The notes below the pieces were generated by a model. That model had not been told where the DNA came from and ran no database searches. It was given only the letters and a program-made list of their open reading frames with translations. Shown piece after piece: positions 15,602 through 24,615 of a DNA stretch of 64,000 nucleotides. The position numbers were made by a program, and so were the translations under genes. Positions within the stretch are counted from its first letter, which is position 1; each line of letters starts with the position of its first letter. Source of the DNA: Actinoallomurus sp048498315 (GTDB lineage: Bacteria; Actinomycetota; Actinomycetes; Streptosporangiales; Streptosporangiaceae); NCBI GenBank assembly GCA_048498315.1, contig JBEHYF010000008.1, positions 1 through 64,000 on the forward strand, read 5' to 3'.

Positions 15602-16657
15602 ATGAATCTCGACGATCTGATCGGCGAATTCGCCGACATCGAAAAGCTGCTCGCCGACCCGGCCGTGCACGCCGACCAAGCCGAGGCGCGCCGGCTGGGC
15701 AAGCGCTACGCCGAGCTGCGGCCGATCGTCGAGACCGCGCGGGAGCTGCGCACCGCCCAGGACGACGCCGCCACGGCGCGCGAGCTCGCGCCCGAGGACC
15801 CGGCGTTCGCCAAGGAGGCCGCCGAGCTCGACGCGCGCATCGCCGAGCTGGAGGAGACGCTGCGGCGGCTGCTGGTGCCGCGCGACCCCAACGACGACAA
15901 GGACGTCATCCTCGAGATCAAGGCCGGTGAGGGCGGCGAGGAGTCGGCGCTGTTCGCCGGCGACCTGCTGCGCATGTACCTCCGGTACGCCGAGCGCGCC
16001 GGCTGGAAGACCGAGATCATCGACGCCCAGCACTCCGACCTCGGCGGGTACAAGGACGTCACCGTCGCGGTGAAGTCCCGCGGCGGGGGTGATGGCACCT
16101 GGGCGCGGCTGAAGTACGAGGGCGGCGTGCACCGCGTCCAGCGGGTGCCCGCCACCGAGTCGCAGGGCCGCATCCACACCAGCGCGGCCGGCGTGTTCGT
16201 CATGCCCGAGGCCGAGGAGATCGACGTCCAGATCGACCCGAACGACCTGCGCATCGACGTTTTCCGCTCCAGCGGCCCGGGCGGCCAGAGCGTCAACACC
16301 ACCGACTCGGCCGTGCGCATCACCCATCTGCCCACCGGCATCGTCGTCTCCTGCCAGAACGAGAAGAGCCAGTTGCAGAACAAGGAGCAGGCGCTGCGCA
16401 TCCTGCGCGCCCGGCTGCTGGCCGCCGCCCAGGAGGAGGCCGACGCCGCGGCGGCCGCCGAGCGCAAGAGCCAGGTGCGCACCGTCGACCGCTCCGAGCG
16501 CGTCCGCACGTACAACTTCCCGGAGAATCGCATCTCCGACCATCGCGTGGGCTACAAGGCCTATAACCTCGACCAGGTACTGGACGGCGACCTGGACAAC
16601 GTCGTCCAGGCGCTGGTCGACGCCGATATGGAGCAAAGACTCTCCGAAGCGACATGA
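15602..16657 (+). CDS. prfA: Peptide chain release factor 1
   Basis: 351 residues. Reads UAA/UAG: the codon-recognition tripeptide Pro-Ala-Thr (183-185, in RVPATESQGR) is the RF1 type, not the SPF of RF2. The catalytic GGQ is at 227-229 in GPGGQSVNTTDSAV. The N-terminal coiled coil and the C-terminal domain are complete. ATG at 15602 begins MNLDDLIGEFADIEKLL, the normal RF1 start. The last 4 bases overlap prmC (ATGA), whose product methylates this GGQ glutamine. Confidence 0.97.
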   Translation: MNLDDLIGEFADIEKLLADPAVHADQAEARRLGKRYAELRPIVETARELRTAQDDAATARELAPEDPAFAKEAAELDARIAELEETLRRLLVPRDPNDDKDVILEIKAGEGGEESALFAGDLLRMYLRYAERAGWKTEIIDAQHSDLGGYKDVTVAVKSRGGGDGTWARLKYEGGVHRVQRVPATESQGRIHTSAAGVFVMPEAEEIDVQIDPNDLRIDVFRSSGPGGQSVNTTDSAVRITHLPTGIVVSCQNEKSQLQNKEQALRILRARLLAAAQEEADAAAAAERKSQVRTVDRSERVRTYNFPENRISDHRVGYKAYNLDQVLDGDLDNVVQALVDADMEQRLSEAT

Positions 16658-17514
16658 ATCTGCTCTCCGACGAGATCGCCCGCGCGACGGCACGGCTGGC
16701 CGCCGCCGGTGTCCCGTCGCCGCGCGCCGACGCCGAGGAACTCGCCGCCTTCGTCCACGGCGTCCGGCGCGGCGAGCTGCACCTGGTGCCCGACACCGCG
16801 TTCGACGCCCGCTTCTGGGTGGGCATCGCCCGGCGTGAGGCCGGCGAGCCGCTCCAGCACATCACCGGCCGGGCGTTCTTCCGCTACCTGGAGCTGCGCG
16901 TCGGGCCGGGCGTGTTCGTGCCCCGCCCGGAGACCGAGGTCGTCGTCGGCTGGGCCATCGACACGCTGCGCACCATGGACGTCGGCGACCCGCTCGTCGC
17001 CGACCTCGGCACCGGCTCCGGGGCGATCGCGCTGTCGATCGCCCAGGAGGTGCCGCGCGCCCGCGTGCACGCCGTGGAGAAGGACCCGACGGCGTACGTG
17101 CACGCCACCCGCAACGTCGAGGAGCTCGACGAGCGCGGCCGTGTCCGCCTGCACCTCGGCGACTTCGCCGACGCGCTGCACGACCTCGACGGCCTGGTCG
17201 ACCTGGTCGTCAGCAACCCGCCGTACATCCCGATGTCGGAGTGGGAATACGTTCCCGAGGACGTCCGCGACTTCGACCCGCCGGCGGCGCTGTGGGGCGG
17301 GGGCGAAGACGGCCTCGACGCCATCCGCGTGGTCGAGCGCACGGCGCGGCGCCTGCTGCGCGGCGGTGGCTGGGTCGCCGTCGAGCACAGCGACCTCCAG
17401 GGCACCGCCGTCTACTGGATCTTCGCCGAGGAGCACGGCTGGCGCGACGTCCGCAACCACAAGGACCTGAACGGCCGCGACCGCTTCGTCACCGCCCGCC
17501 TCGGCACCGACTGA
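16654..17514 (+). CDS. prmC: Release factor glutamine methyltransferase
   Basis: 286 residues. An N-terminal helical domain is followed by a Rossmann SAM-methyltransferase with motif I DLGTGSGAIALSIA and the catalytic NPPY motif (188-191, VVSNPPYIP), which holds the glutamine amide. It N5-methylates the GGQ glutamine of release factors. It is translationally coupled to prfA by a 4-base overlap. Confidence 0.97.
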   Translation: MNLLSDEIARATARLAAAGVPSPRADAEELAAFVHGVRRGELHLVPDTAFDARFWVGIARREAGEPLQHITGRAFFRYLELRVGPGVFVPRPETEVVVGWAIDTLRTMDVGDPLVADLGTGSGAIALSIAQEVPRARVHAVEKDPTAYVHATRNVEELDERGRVRLHLGDFADALHDLDGLVDLVVSNPPYIPMSEWEYVPEDVRDFDPPAALWGGGEDGLDAIRVVERTARRLLRGGGWVAVEHSDLQGTAVYWIFAEEHGWRDVRNHKDLNGRDRFVTARLGTD

Positions 17515-17574
17515 TCCTTTGGGTCGCCCGGAAAGGCGTTGTGCCTCGGCGTGATCTCCGGTTAGGAAAGGGCC

Positions 17575-18447
17575 ATGACCGCTCTCGGTGCCGTGTTCCG
17601 GCCGCAGTCGCCTCCCGAACGACTCCGTGACGTGGCCCGGGCGGCCGACGCCGCCGGCCTGGAACAGCTCTGGCTCTGGGAGGACTGTTTCTTCGAGAGC
17701 GGGGTCGCCGCCGCGTCCGCCGCCCTGGCCTGGACCGAGCGGCTGCGGGTCGGGGTGGGCCTGCTTCCGGTGCCGCTGCGCAACGTCGCGCTGGCCACGA
17801 TGGAGACCGCCACGCTGAACCGGCTGTTCCCCGGCCGCGTCATGGTCGGCGTCGGCCACGGCGTGCAGGACTGGATGGCCCAGGTCGGCGCGCGGGCCGA
17901 CTCCCCGATCACGCTGCTGCGCGAGCACCTCGCCGCGATGCGGGCGCTGCTGCGCGGCGAGCGGGTCACGATAGAGGGCCGGTACGTCCGGCTCGACGAC
18001 GTGGCGCTCGACTGGCCGCCCGCGACGCCGCCCGCGATCTTCGCCGGGGCGACCGGCCCGCGCACGCTGCGGTTGTCGGGCGAGGCCGCGGACGGGACCA
18101 TCCTCACCGCGCGCACGTCGCCCGACCAGGTGCGGCAGGCCCGGCGGCTGATCGACGAGGGACGCGCCGCGGCCGGCCGTACGGGCGACCACGAGATCGT
18201 CGTCTACCTGCACGCGGCGACCGGCCCCGATGCGGCCGCCCGGGTCACGGCCGAGCTGCGCCGTGAGGGCGACGACCGCACGGCCGGCGAGGTGGGCGCG
18301 GGTGACGCCCCCGCCGTCGCCGCGGCCGTCCGGCGGCTCGCGGACGCCGGCGCCGGCACGGTCGTCCTCCAGCCGACGGCCGACGAGCCGGACCCGGAGG
18401 GCTTCGTACGCTTCGTCGCCGAGAAGGTCCGGCCCCTCGTCCCGTAG
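17575..18447 (+). CDS. Luciferase-like (LLM) F420-dependent oxidoreductase
   Basis: 290 residues with ATG preceded by AGGAAAGG. It is a TIM-barrel bacterial-luciferase family protein: EQLWLWEDCFFESG near the N-terminus, RLRVGVGLLPVPLRN, NRLFPGRVMVGVGHGVQDWMAQVG and the phosphate-binding FAGATGPRTLRLSGEAADG. This combination is usual in actinobacterial F420-dependent reductases rather than flavin monooxygenases; the substrate is not predictable. It follows prmC after 60 bases. Confidence 0.87.
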   Translation: MTALGAVFRPQSPPERLRDVARAADAAGLEQLWLWEDCFFESGVAAASAALAWTERLRVGVGLLPVPLRNVALATMETATLNRLFPGRVMVGVGHGVQDWMAQVGARADSPITLLREHLAAMRALLRGERVTIEGRYVRLDDVALDWPPATPPAIFAGATGPRTLRLSGEAADGTILTARTSPDQVRQARRLIDEGRAAAGRTGDHEIVVYLHAATGPDAAARVTAELRREGDDRTAGEVGAGDAPAVAAAVRRLADAGAGTVVLQPTADEPDPEGFVRFVAEKVRPLVP

Positions 18448-18686
18448 GACGCGGGCGCCGGCCGGGACGCCGGGTTCGCAGCCGCCGTCCGCCACCCGGC
18501 TGATCATTGCGTTCGGGGGAGACCCGCCGCCCCTGGCCCGCGCCCGTCGCGGCCGAGCCACCCGCCCGGCGTGCGCCGGGAGGCACGATGCCCTGCCCCG
18601 TCGCGTCCGTCGGCGTCCCGTGGCGGCGGGCCGTCTGGCGGGCGATCTTGTTCGAGCGGTGGCGCGGCGGTGGGAGAATGGCGGGC

Positions 18687-19469
18687 GTGAGCCGACGATA
18701 CGACTGCTCGGAGCCGCTGGAGCGCACCCGCGGCATCGCCGACGCCGTCTCGGTGGTCCGCCGCGGCGAGCTCGTGGTGCTGCCCACCGACACCGTGTAC
18801 GGAATCGGCGCCGACGCCTTCACCCCGGCCGCGGTGACCGCGCTGCTCGATGCGAAGGGCCGTGGCCGCGACATGCCCGCGCCGGTGCTGGTCGGCTCGG
18901 TGCGCGCGGCGCAGGCCCTGGTCGACGACCTCGGCACGTACGGGCAGGACCTCGTCGACGAGTTCTGGCCGGGCGCGCTGACGATCGTCTGCCGCGCGAA
19001 CAGCACGCTCGCCTGGGACCTCGGCGACACCAAGGGCACGGTCGCGGTCCGCATGCCGCTGCATCCGCTCGCGCTGGAGCTGCTGAAGGAGACCGGGCCG
19101 ATGGCGGTGAGCAGCGCCAACCGGTCGGGAGCCGCGCCGGCTCGCACGGCGAAGGAGGCCGAGGAGCAGCTCGGCGACGCCGTCGCCGTCTATCTCGACG
19201 ACGGGCCGAGCGGCGCCCGTCCGCCGTCCTCGATCGTCGACCTGACGGGAGCGGTGCCGCGCCTGCTGCGCGCCGGCGCGATCTCCGAGCAGCGCCTGCG
19301 CGAGGTCTGCGGCGTCCTCCTCACCGACGACGACGTCCCGGAAGCCACGGAGGATACCGGCGACGCGGGCACCGGGGGAGAGGGCGACGAGGGAGACGCC
19401 GGCGCGCGTCGGCGCGAGGCGGACGCCGCCGGTAGCGACACCGGCGACATGGGCGCCGAGAGCCGCTGA
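18687..19469 (+). CDS. L-threonylcarbamoyladenylate synthase (Sua5/YrdC/YwlC)
   Basis: 260 residues. It makes threonylcarbamoyl-AMP for t6A37 of ANN-decoding tRNAs. The YrdC fold shows VLPTDTVYGIGADAF, the KGRGRDMPAPVLVG loop, FWPGALTIVC and AVSSANRSGAAPA. The GTG at 18687 (VSRRYDCS) is preferred: the ATG at 18678 lies inside the -10-like GAGAAT (with TTCGAG 17 bp upstream), so it may be leaderless or use GGGAG 10 bases away. The last ~45 residues are an acidic Asp/Glu/Gly tail without domain. The 240 bases upstream show no gene. Confidence 0.93.
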   Translation: MSRRYDCSEPLERTRGIADAVSVVRRGELVVLPTDTVYGIGADAFTPAAVTALLDAKGRGRDMPAPVLVGSVRAAQALVDDLGTYGQDLVDEFWPGALTIVCRANSTLAWDLGDTKGTVAVRMPLHPLALELLKETGPMAVSSANRSGAAPARTAKEAEEQLGDAVAVYLDDGPSGARPPSSIVDLTGAVPRLLRAGAISEQRLREVCGVLLTDDDVPEATEDTGDAGTGGEGDEGDAGARRREADAAGSDTGDMGAESR

Positions 19470-19733
19470 GAGCGCTGAGAGCGCCGAGGGACAGGGCCGG
19501 CGGTCCGCAGGCGCCGGTCCGGCGAGCGGAGACGACGAACGCGCCTGACCCGGCGCCTCCCGCCCGGCGCCGGAGTTCCGCATGGCGTTCGCCCCGCAGC
19601 CGTGCCCTGGTCGCGGCGAGGACGGGCGGCATCTCATCGGCGCCACGACCGCCCTTCGCGGATCTGCGTGGCGGCGTCGGGAAACCGCCGGACGGGCGAC
19701 GCGGCCGCGCCCGAGGTGATCCGCCGGCGGTGG
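19470..19733. other. Non-coding stretch after the Sua5 gene
   Basis: No credible gene on either strand. Near the stop there are short CTGAGAGCG repeats (19464-19490). The stretch ends at a bidirectional terminator. Confidence 0.5.
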
Positions 19734-19771
19734 CAGAAAAGGGCCCCGCCGCTCGGCGGCGGGGCCCTTCT
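19734..19771. terminator. Strong bidirectional intrinsic terminator
   Basis: GGGCCCCGCCGC (19741-19752) pairs with GCGGCGGGGCCC (19756-19767), flanked by AGAAAA on the left and TTCT on the right, so both strands end the stem with a short T run. It separates the Sua5 gene from the decayed minus-strand gene at 19810-20025. Confidence 0.85.
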
Positions 19772-19809
19772 GTTCGGGTCCCGCCGAGGCGGCGGGAGCG
19801 TACAGGTCG

Positions 19810-20025
19810 GAAGACCTTGTGCAGGCTGCCGCGCCTGATGACGACCCGGCCCTTGCCCTTCTCGTACTTGGCGAAGGCCTCGGCGACGTAGAAGTGGGTG
19901 TGGTACGTCGCGACGACCTCCTTAGGGAAGCGGACGGTGTTGCCGTGGTCCGGGTTCACCACGCCCGCCCACTGGTAGCCGCTCTTGCCCTTCTGGGTGA
20001 AGTAGAGGATGACGGCGGCTGGTAC
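19810..20025 (-). pseudogene. Decayed or truncated hypothetical gene
   Basis: In one minus-strand frame a compositionally normal segment of ~70 residues is visible (from ILYFTQKGKSGYQWAGVVNP to VVIRRGSLHKVF), rich in Tyr, His and Lys unlike the Arg/Pro/Gly shadows around it. It has no ATG/GTG before it except the internal GTG pair at 19962, and no stop before the terminator hairpin at 19767. A real gene would stop before that hairpin, so both ends appear to be missing. I do not recognise the family. It could also be a functional gene with a sequencing frameshift. Confidence 0.4.
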
Positions 20026-20154
20026 GCCCGCGGCCGGGGATCTGCCGCCCGCTCGGGAAACGCCGCAACGGGCCGGGCGGCCAGGGAATTCGCCTGCACA
20101 CCGTGACCGGCCGGCTTCGGTCGCGCGTCATTGTGACGATTCCCACATCGGTCG

Positions 20155-20610
20155 TCAGTGGCGGGGGAGGCAGGGCGTGGCGGCGTCGAGCCGCAGCGCG
20201 TAGCCGCGCCGCCCGATGATCCGTACGACGATGCGCACCGGCGGGTCGTCGTGCGCCAGCACGAGCATGCGGGACCGGCTGGTGGCCGTGGGGACGCCCG
20301 CCAGCCGATAGCCGCGCGCCCGGCCGAGGGCGACGGCGACGTCGGCGGCGTCGTCGAGCGTGATGCGCGGGTCGGGGCCCGGACGCAGCGGCACGGTGCC
20401 GCGCCACTCCTGCCGGGCGCGGCCGGCCGGGCACGGACGGCGCGCGTCGACGACGACCCGAGGGCGCGCGCCCGGAGCGCCCAGCCGCCGGGCACCGGCG
20501 TCCAGGATGGCGCGGGCGTCGCGTTCGAGCCGGTCGGCGGCGTCGGGCAGCGCGAGGGCGCGCACGCAACCGGAGAGCAGCGCGAGCGCGGTGACCGACG
20601 CGATCCTCAC
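20155..20610 (-). CDS. Putative lipoprotein, function unknown
   Basis: About 151 residues, minus strand. It begins with a short lipoprotein signal, VRIASVTALALLSGC, a good lipobox with Cys at residue 15, so the mature protein should be lipidated and held on the outer face of the membrane. The rest has no recognised domain. The GTG at 20610 has TATCGT (a -10-like box) ending 7 bases before it and no Shine-Dalgarno site. An ATG at 20640 would give ten extra residues (MAHALAIVRA). It is divergent from the wecA-like gene. Confidence 0.65.
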   Translation of the reverse strand: MRIASVTALALLSGCVRALALPDAADRLERDARAILDAGARRLGAPGARPRVVVDARRPCPAGRARQEWRGTVPLRPGPDPRITLDDAADVAVALGRARGYRLAGVPTATSRSRMLVLAHDDPPVRIVVRIIGRRGYALRLDAATPCLPRH

Positions 20611-20779
20611 GGCGCGAACGATAGCCAGCGCGTGTGCCATGAGCTGCGCGATATCGCGGAGAGTGATCGTTTCGTGGTCGTACCGTCACTTGTCAAGGTC
20701 CGGGAGTGACCACCTTCGGCCGCTCGCGCGCAATACAGTTGGGTGTCTCACGGGATCCGGCGCGGCAAGGAGGTGGGCG

Positions 20780-21922
20780 GTGCGCGAGTACGTCCTCACG
20801 TTCCTGACGGCGTCGATCGTCACCTACCTCCTGGTGCCGCTGGTCCGGAAGTTCGCGATCGCGTTCAAGGCGATGACTCCAGTGCGCGATCGCGACGTGC
20901 ACGCCATTCCCACCCCGCGGCTCGGCGGACTGGCGATGTTCTTCGGGATGGCGGCGGCGCTGCTGATGGCATCGCGGCTGCCGTACCTGCACAAGGTGTT
21001 CGCCGAGAGCCCGATGTGGGTCGGCCTGCTGTCGGCCGGTGGCCTGCTCGTCGTCGTGGGCATCGCCGACGACCGCTGGGAGATCGACGCGCTGACCAAG
21101 ATGGCCGGCCAGGTCGCGGCGGCGGGCCTGCTCATCATGAACGGCGTCCAGATCCTGTGGATCCCGCTGCCCGGGACCACGCTGGCGCTGCCGCCGTCGT
21201 ACGGCGTGCCGCTCACCATCATCATCGTCGTCGCGACCATCAACGCGGTGAACTTCATCGACGGCCTCGACGGCCTCGCGGCCGGCATCGTCGGCCTGTC
21301 CGCGCTGGCGTTCTTCGTCTACGCCTTCCTGGCGAGCGCGATCACGCACCTCGACCACCAGACGGCGCCGGCACTGATCGCCGTCATCCTCGCCGGCATG
21401 TGCGCGGGCTTCCTGCCGCACAACTTCAGCCCGGCCCGCATCTTCATGGGCGACACCGGCTCGATGCTGATCGGGCTGATGCTGGCGATGTCGATGATCA
21501 CCGTGTCCGGCTTCGACCCGGAGGCGCTGAAGGGCACGATCAACCGGTTCCCGACGATCCTGCCGCTGCTGCCGATCGCCATCATGGTCGTGCCGTACGC
21601 CGACATGCTGATGGCCGTGGTCCGCCGCACCTACGGCCTGCGCTCGCCGTTCGCGCCGGACAAGAAACACCTGCACCACCGCCTGCTCGGCCTGGGGCAC
21701 TCGCACCGGGGCGCGGCGCTGGTCATGTACCTGTGGACGGCGCTGTTCTCGTTCGGCGTCGTCGCCCTGTCGGCGGCCAAGTCGCCGCTGGTCGTGCTGT
21801 CGGTGGCGAGCCTCGTCGCCATCATCGTGCTGGTCATGATGGCGGTCCCGCAGCTGCGTCCCCACGGCCGCCGGAGACGGTCGGCCCAAGAGCCCGCGGA
21901 GCGTCCGCATCAAGCCGCCTAG
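20780..21922 (+). CDS. WecA-like undecaprenyl/decaprenyl-phosphate GlcNAc-1-phosphate transferase
   Basis: 380 residues; GTG start with AAGGAGG at 20768-20774. A polytopic membrane enzyme of the MraY/WecA family with about ten transmembrane helices. Conserved motifs: VRDRDVHAIPTPRLGGLAMF (first cytoplasmic loop), GIADDRWEI (DD, Mg/substrate), NAVNFIDGLDGLAAG, FMGDTGSM and the HIHH-type KKHLHHRLLGLGHSH. It transfers GlcNAc-1-P to the polyprenyl carrier for cell-wall linker or glycan synthesis. Its place just before the atp operon matches Rv1302 in mycobacteria (from memory). The C-terminal ~20 residues are basic and disordered. Confidence 0.93.
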   Translation: MREYVLTFLTASIVTYLLVPLVRKFAIAFKAMTPVRDRDVHAIPTPRLGGLAMFFGMAAALLMASRLPYLHKVFAESPMWVGLLSAGGLLVVVGIADDRWEIDALTKMAGQVAAAGLLIMNGVQILWIPLPGTTLALPPSYGVPLTIIIVVATINAVNFIDGLDGLAAGIVGLSALAFFVYAFLASAITHLDHQTAPALIAVILAGMCAGFLPHNFSPARIFMGDTGSMLIGLMLAMSMITVSGFDPEALKGTINRFPTILPLLPIAIMVVPYADMLMAVVRRTYGLRSPFAPDKKHLHHRLLGLGHSHRGAALVMYLWTALFSFGVVALSAAKSPLVVLSVASLVAIIVLVMMAVPQLRPHGRRRRSAQEPAERPHQAA

Positions 21923-22275
21923 CTGGGCACTTTGCCATTCCTTGGGACAGTGTTCCGGGCGGCTGAGCGCTTGTGATACCGTTCACGAGCAGGGGTGATT
22001 AAACCCCCGCACGACTCTCGGAGGGCCCATGGGATCGTACGACGCCGGGATCTTCCGTGGCGCCGTGGCCCAGACTCGGCGCCCTGCGGGAGAGCGGCCG
22101 TCGCCGGGGGGAGTCGGTGACGACGCGTGTGCTAGCTTTCGACGTACCGTAAGCCGACATCCGTGCAGCCGGAGCGCCATGTAGAGATTGCGACCTTAGA
22201 TCGCGGACCCTGCGTCGCTCCGGGCGTGGGCGCCTCGCGCCGCAGCGAGAGGCCTCGCACGGGTCGGCGGCCCTG
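21923..22275 (+). other. Upstream region of the ATP synthase operon
   Basis: 353 bases without a gene. Features seen: GTGATACCGTTCAC (21973-21986), a GTGA/TCAC dyad that includes a GATACC -10-like box; a small hairpin AGGGGTGATTAAACCCC just after it; and a second -10-like TAGCTT at 22133-22138. The operon promoter probably lies here; which box is used cannot be decided from sequence. Confidence 0.4.
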
Positions 22276-22518
22276 ATGGATACCATGAGCCCAGGCAGCA
22301 AGCAACGAACCGACGATGGCGACAAGCCTCAGCTCACGGCGCTCACATTCGCCGAGCTAGGTACGATGAACGCCGTATCCCTCCTCGTGGGGTTCGGTCT
22401 CGGCTGGCTGGTCGACACTCGTCTGGGGACCACTCCGCTGTTCATCTTCGTTGGGCTGTTCCTTGGCGTCGGGTGTGGAGTCTACGCCACATACCGCCGG
22501 ATCCGTCGGTATTTGTAG
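22276..22518 (+). CDS. AtpZ/AtpI-family protein
   Basis: 80 residues: a polar N-terminus and two transmembrane helices (AVSLLVGFGLGWLVDTRLG and LFIFVGLFLGVGCGVYATY), the shape of the small F0F1-ATPase-associated AtpZ/AtpI proteins thought to help ion supply or c-ring assembly. It is the first gene of the atp operon. Confidence 0.82.
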   Translation: MDTMSPGSKQRTDDGDKPQLTALTFAELGTMNAVSLLVGFGLGWLVDTRLGTTPLFIFVGLFLGVGCGVYATYRRIRRYL

Positions 22519-22551
22519 TTTTTAGGACTTGACGTTGTGGAGGTCACCACC

Positions 22552-22953
22552 ATGGCATCGGACGCCGCGCTCGGCGGCGTGACCAGAGGTTACCGGCGCG
22601 TCCTTATCATGGCGGCCGTAATCGCAGTGGTCGGCCTCATCGTGGCCTTCCTGATCGGCCATTACATTGCCGGCCCGACCTTTTGCGTCGGAATCGGCCT
22701 GGGCTTCATCAACACGCGGCTGACGATCGGTGCGGCCGCGCGTTTCTCCACGACCAAGGACCGCTCGAAGCGTCCGATCATCTTCGGGTCGCTCCAGCGC
22801 CTGGGGATGATCACCGCCGTCGCCCTCCTGGTCGCCTACGCTTTCCGTCCCGATGGCCTGGCGACGCTCGTCGGTCTGGCGGTCTTCCACATGGTGCTGC
22901 TGAGTAACACGTCATCCTCCCTGCTCCGGGAGCTCCGTAGGACGAAGGCATGA
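22552..22953 (+). CDS. ATP synthase I-like membrane protein
   Basis: 133 residues; ATG at 22552 with GTGGAGG at 22537-22544. Four hydrophobic helices (RVLIMAAVIAVVGLIVAFLIGHYIAG; FCVGIGLGFINTRLTI; MITAVALLVAYAF; LVGLAVFHMVLL). It corresponds by position to Rv1303 (from memory) and to the ATP synthase I chain of other bacteria, a chaperone-like assembly factor of the c-ring. It overlaps atpB by 4 bases. Confidence 0.8.
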   Translation: MASDAALGGVTRGYRRVLIMAAVIAVVGLIVAFLIGHYIAGPTFCVGIGLGFINTRLTIGAAARFSTTKDRSKRPIIFGSLQRLGMITAVALLVAYAFRPDGLATLVGLAVFHMVLLSNTSSSLLRELRRTKA

Positions 22954-23675
22954 ACACCCCAACTCCTCTGGCCGCCAAGGACATCGGCAACGAGATCGGC
23001 CACCACGTCACCGTCAACATCGGCGGCTTCGTCTTCAATCTCGACACGATCTGGTCGTCGGTGCTGGCCGCCGTCGTCGTCATCGGCCTCGGCCTCCTGC
23101 TGCGCCGTAAGGTGACCAGCGGCATCCCCGGCCGCCTCCAGCTCGTATGGGAGACGGTCGTCGAGCAGGTGCGCTCGCAGGTGGCCGACCAGATCGGCCC
23201 GACGGCGCCGTTCGTCGTGCCGCTGGCGATCTCGCTGTTCATGTTCATCCTGATCGCGAACTGGATCGAGCTGATCCCGACCAACGAGAACCTTCCGGCC
23301 CCGACGGCCGACGTCAACCTGACGTTCGCGCTGGCGTTCGTAGTCATCATCTGGATGCACGTCATCTCGATCCGCCGCAAGGGCCTGAAGCACTACCTCG
23401 CGCACTACGCCCAGCCGTACAAGCTGCTCATCCCGATCAACATCATCGAGGAGATCGCCAAGCCCATCACGCTGGCGCTGCGGCTCTTCGGCAACATCTT
23501 CTCGGGCACGATCATGATCATCCTGATCGGCCTCTTCCCTGCCTTCCTCGTGCCGTGGCCCAACGCGGCGTGGAAGCTCTTCGACATGTTCATCGGCGTG
23601 ATCCAGGCATTCATCTTCGCCCTCCTGACGATCCTGTACTTCGCCGCGGCGGTGCGGACCGAAGAGGGCCACTGA
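22950..23675 (+). CDS. atpB: ATP synthase subunit a
   Basis: 241 residues, the membrane stator subunit forming the two proton half-channels. The essential arginine is Arg178 in ALRLFGNIFSG; earlier helices carry the NWIELIPT segment and the last helix the VIQAFIFALLTILYFAAA signature. The start overlaps the previous stop (ATGA). Confidence 0.97.
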   Translation: MNTPTPLAAKDIGNEIGHHVTVNIGGFVFNLDTIWSSVLAAVVVIGLGLLLRRKVTSGIPGRLQLVWETVVEQVRSQVADQIGPTAPFVVPLAISLFMFILIANWIELIPTNENLPAPTADVNLTFALAFVVIIWMHVISIRRKGLKHYLAHYAQPYKLLIPINIIEEIAKPITLALRLFGNIFSGTIMIILIGLFPAFLVPWPNAAWKLFDMFIGVIQAFIFALLTILYFAAAVRTEEGH

Positions 23676-23776
23676 GCGACAGACGGACCGAGCGCAAGAC
23701 AAGCCGTGTGCGGGCCGCCAAGGCGCGGCCGTACCACCGAGTTGATTTCCAACCCCACGATCAACAGGAGACACAA

Positions 23777-24037
23777 GTGGCTGCAACAATGACCAAGGCT
23801 GTCGAGCTGGCCGGCGCTTTCGTCGGCGGCGGGCTCGCCCTCGGCGGTGGTGCCGTCGGTGCCGCCATCGGTGACGGTCTCGCGGGCAGCGCGACCATCG
23901 AGGGCGTGGCGCGGCAGCCGGAGGCGCAGAGCCGGCTCTTCAGCATCTTCTTCCTGACGGTCGGTCTGGTCGAGGCGATGTACTTCATCAACCTCGCCTT
24001 CATGGCCCTGTTCGTGTTCGTCCTCGCCAAGGGCTAG
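23777..24037 (+). CDS. atpE: ATP synthase subunit c
   Basis: 86 residues; GTG start with CAGGAGAC upstream. Two-helix hairpin: the Gly/Ala-rich first helix (GGGLALGGGAVGAAIGDGLAG), the polar RQPEAQ loop, and the second helix with the ion-binding Glu66 in LVEAMYFINLAFMALFVFV. There is no Na+-binding signature, so H+ is expected. It is the target of diarylquinolines in mycobacteria. The 101-bp gap before it is the largest inside the operon. Confidence 0.97.
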   Translation: MAATMTKAVELAGAFVGGGLALGGGAVGAAIGDGLAGSATIEGVARQPEAQSRLFSIFFLTVGLVEAMYFINLAFMALFVFVLAKG

Positions 24038-24042
24038 TCGCC

Positions 24043-24615
24043 ATGCCTTCCATCGTCCTGGCGGAGCAGAACTTCCTGGTCCCCAATGCCACCATCTTCG
24101 TCGAGGCCGTGCTGTTCTTCGTGCTGCTCGGCGTCCTGACGAAGTGGGTCCTGCCGCCGGTGATGAAGGCGGTGCAGGAGCGCCAGGAAATGGCCCGCGC
24201 CCGGCTGGCGGAGGCGCAGGAGGCGTCGAAGCGTCTCGCCGAGGCGGAGGCCGCCTACCAGAAGGCCCTCGCCGAGGCCCGCCACGAGGCCGGCCGGATC
24301 CGCGAGGAGGCGCGCGAGCAGGGGGCCGCGGTGATCGCCGAGGCCCGCGAGCGCGCGCAGGAGGAGGCGAACGCCATCTTCGACGACGCCCGCCGGCAGA
24401 TCGAGGCCGAGCGCCGGCAGGCGTTCGAGCGGCTCCGCAGCGAGATCGGCACGCTGGCCACCGAGCTGGCGGGCCGTGTCGTCGGCGAGCCGCTGACCGA
24501 CGTCGCCGGGCGCGACCGGCTGATCGACCGCTTCCTCGCCGAGGTCGAAGGCGAGGCCGGCGGCGAGCAGGCCGGTGCCGTGTCCGGCCACATGAGCAGG
24601 GTGAGGACCGACTGA
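24043..24615 (+). CDS. atpF: ATP synthase subunit b
   Basis: 190 residues: one N-terminal transmembrane helix (TIFVEAVLFFVLLGVLTKWVLPP) followed by a long heptad/hendecad Ala/Glu/Arg coiled coil, the peripheral stalk. It stops in TGATG with the next gene, a second b-type subunit. Confidence 0.95.
   Translation: MPSIVLAEQNFLVPNATIFVEAVLFFVLLGVLTKWVLPPVMKAVQERQEMARARLAEAQEASKRLAEAEAAYQKALAEARHEAGRIREEAREQGAAVIAEARERAQEEANAIFDDARRQIEAERRQAFERLRSEIGTLATELAGRVVGEPLTDVAGRDRLIDRFLAEVEGEAGGEQAGAVSGHMSRVRTD

Noticed and set aside
19321..19962. A 213-codon minus-strand gene as written by its longest frame
   Set aside because: The 3' two thirds run through a strong terminator and over the Sua5 gene; only the first ~50 codons, and upstream frame without a start, look protein-like, so it is listed as a decayed gene.
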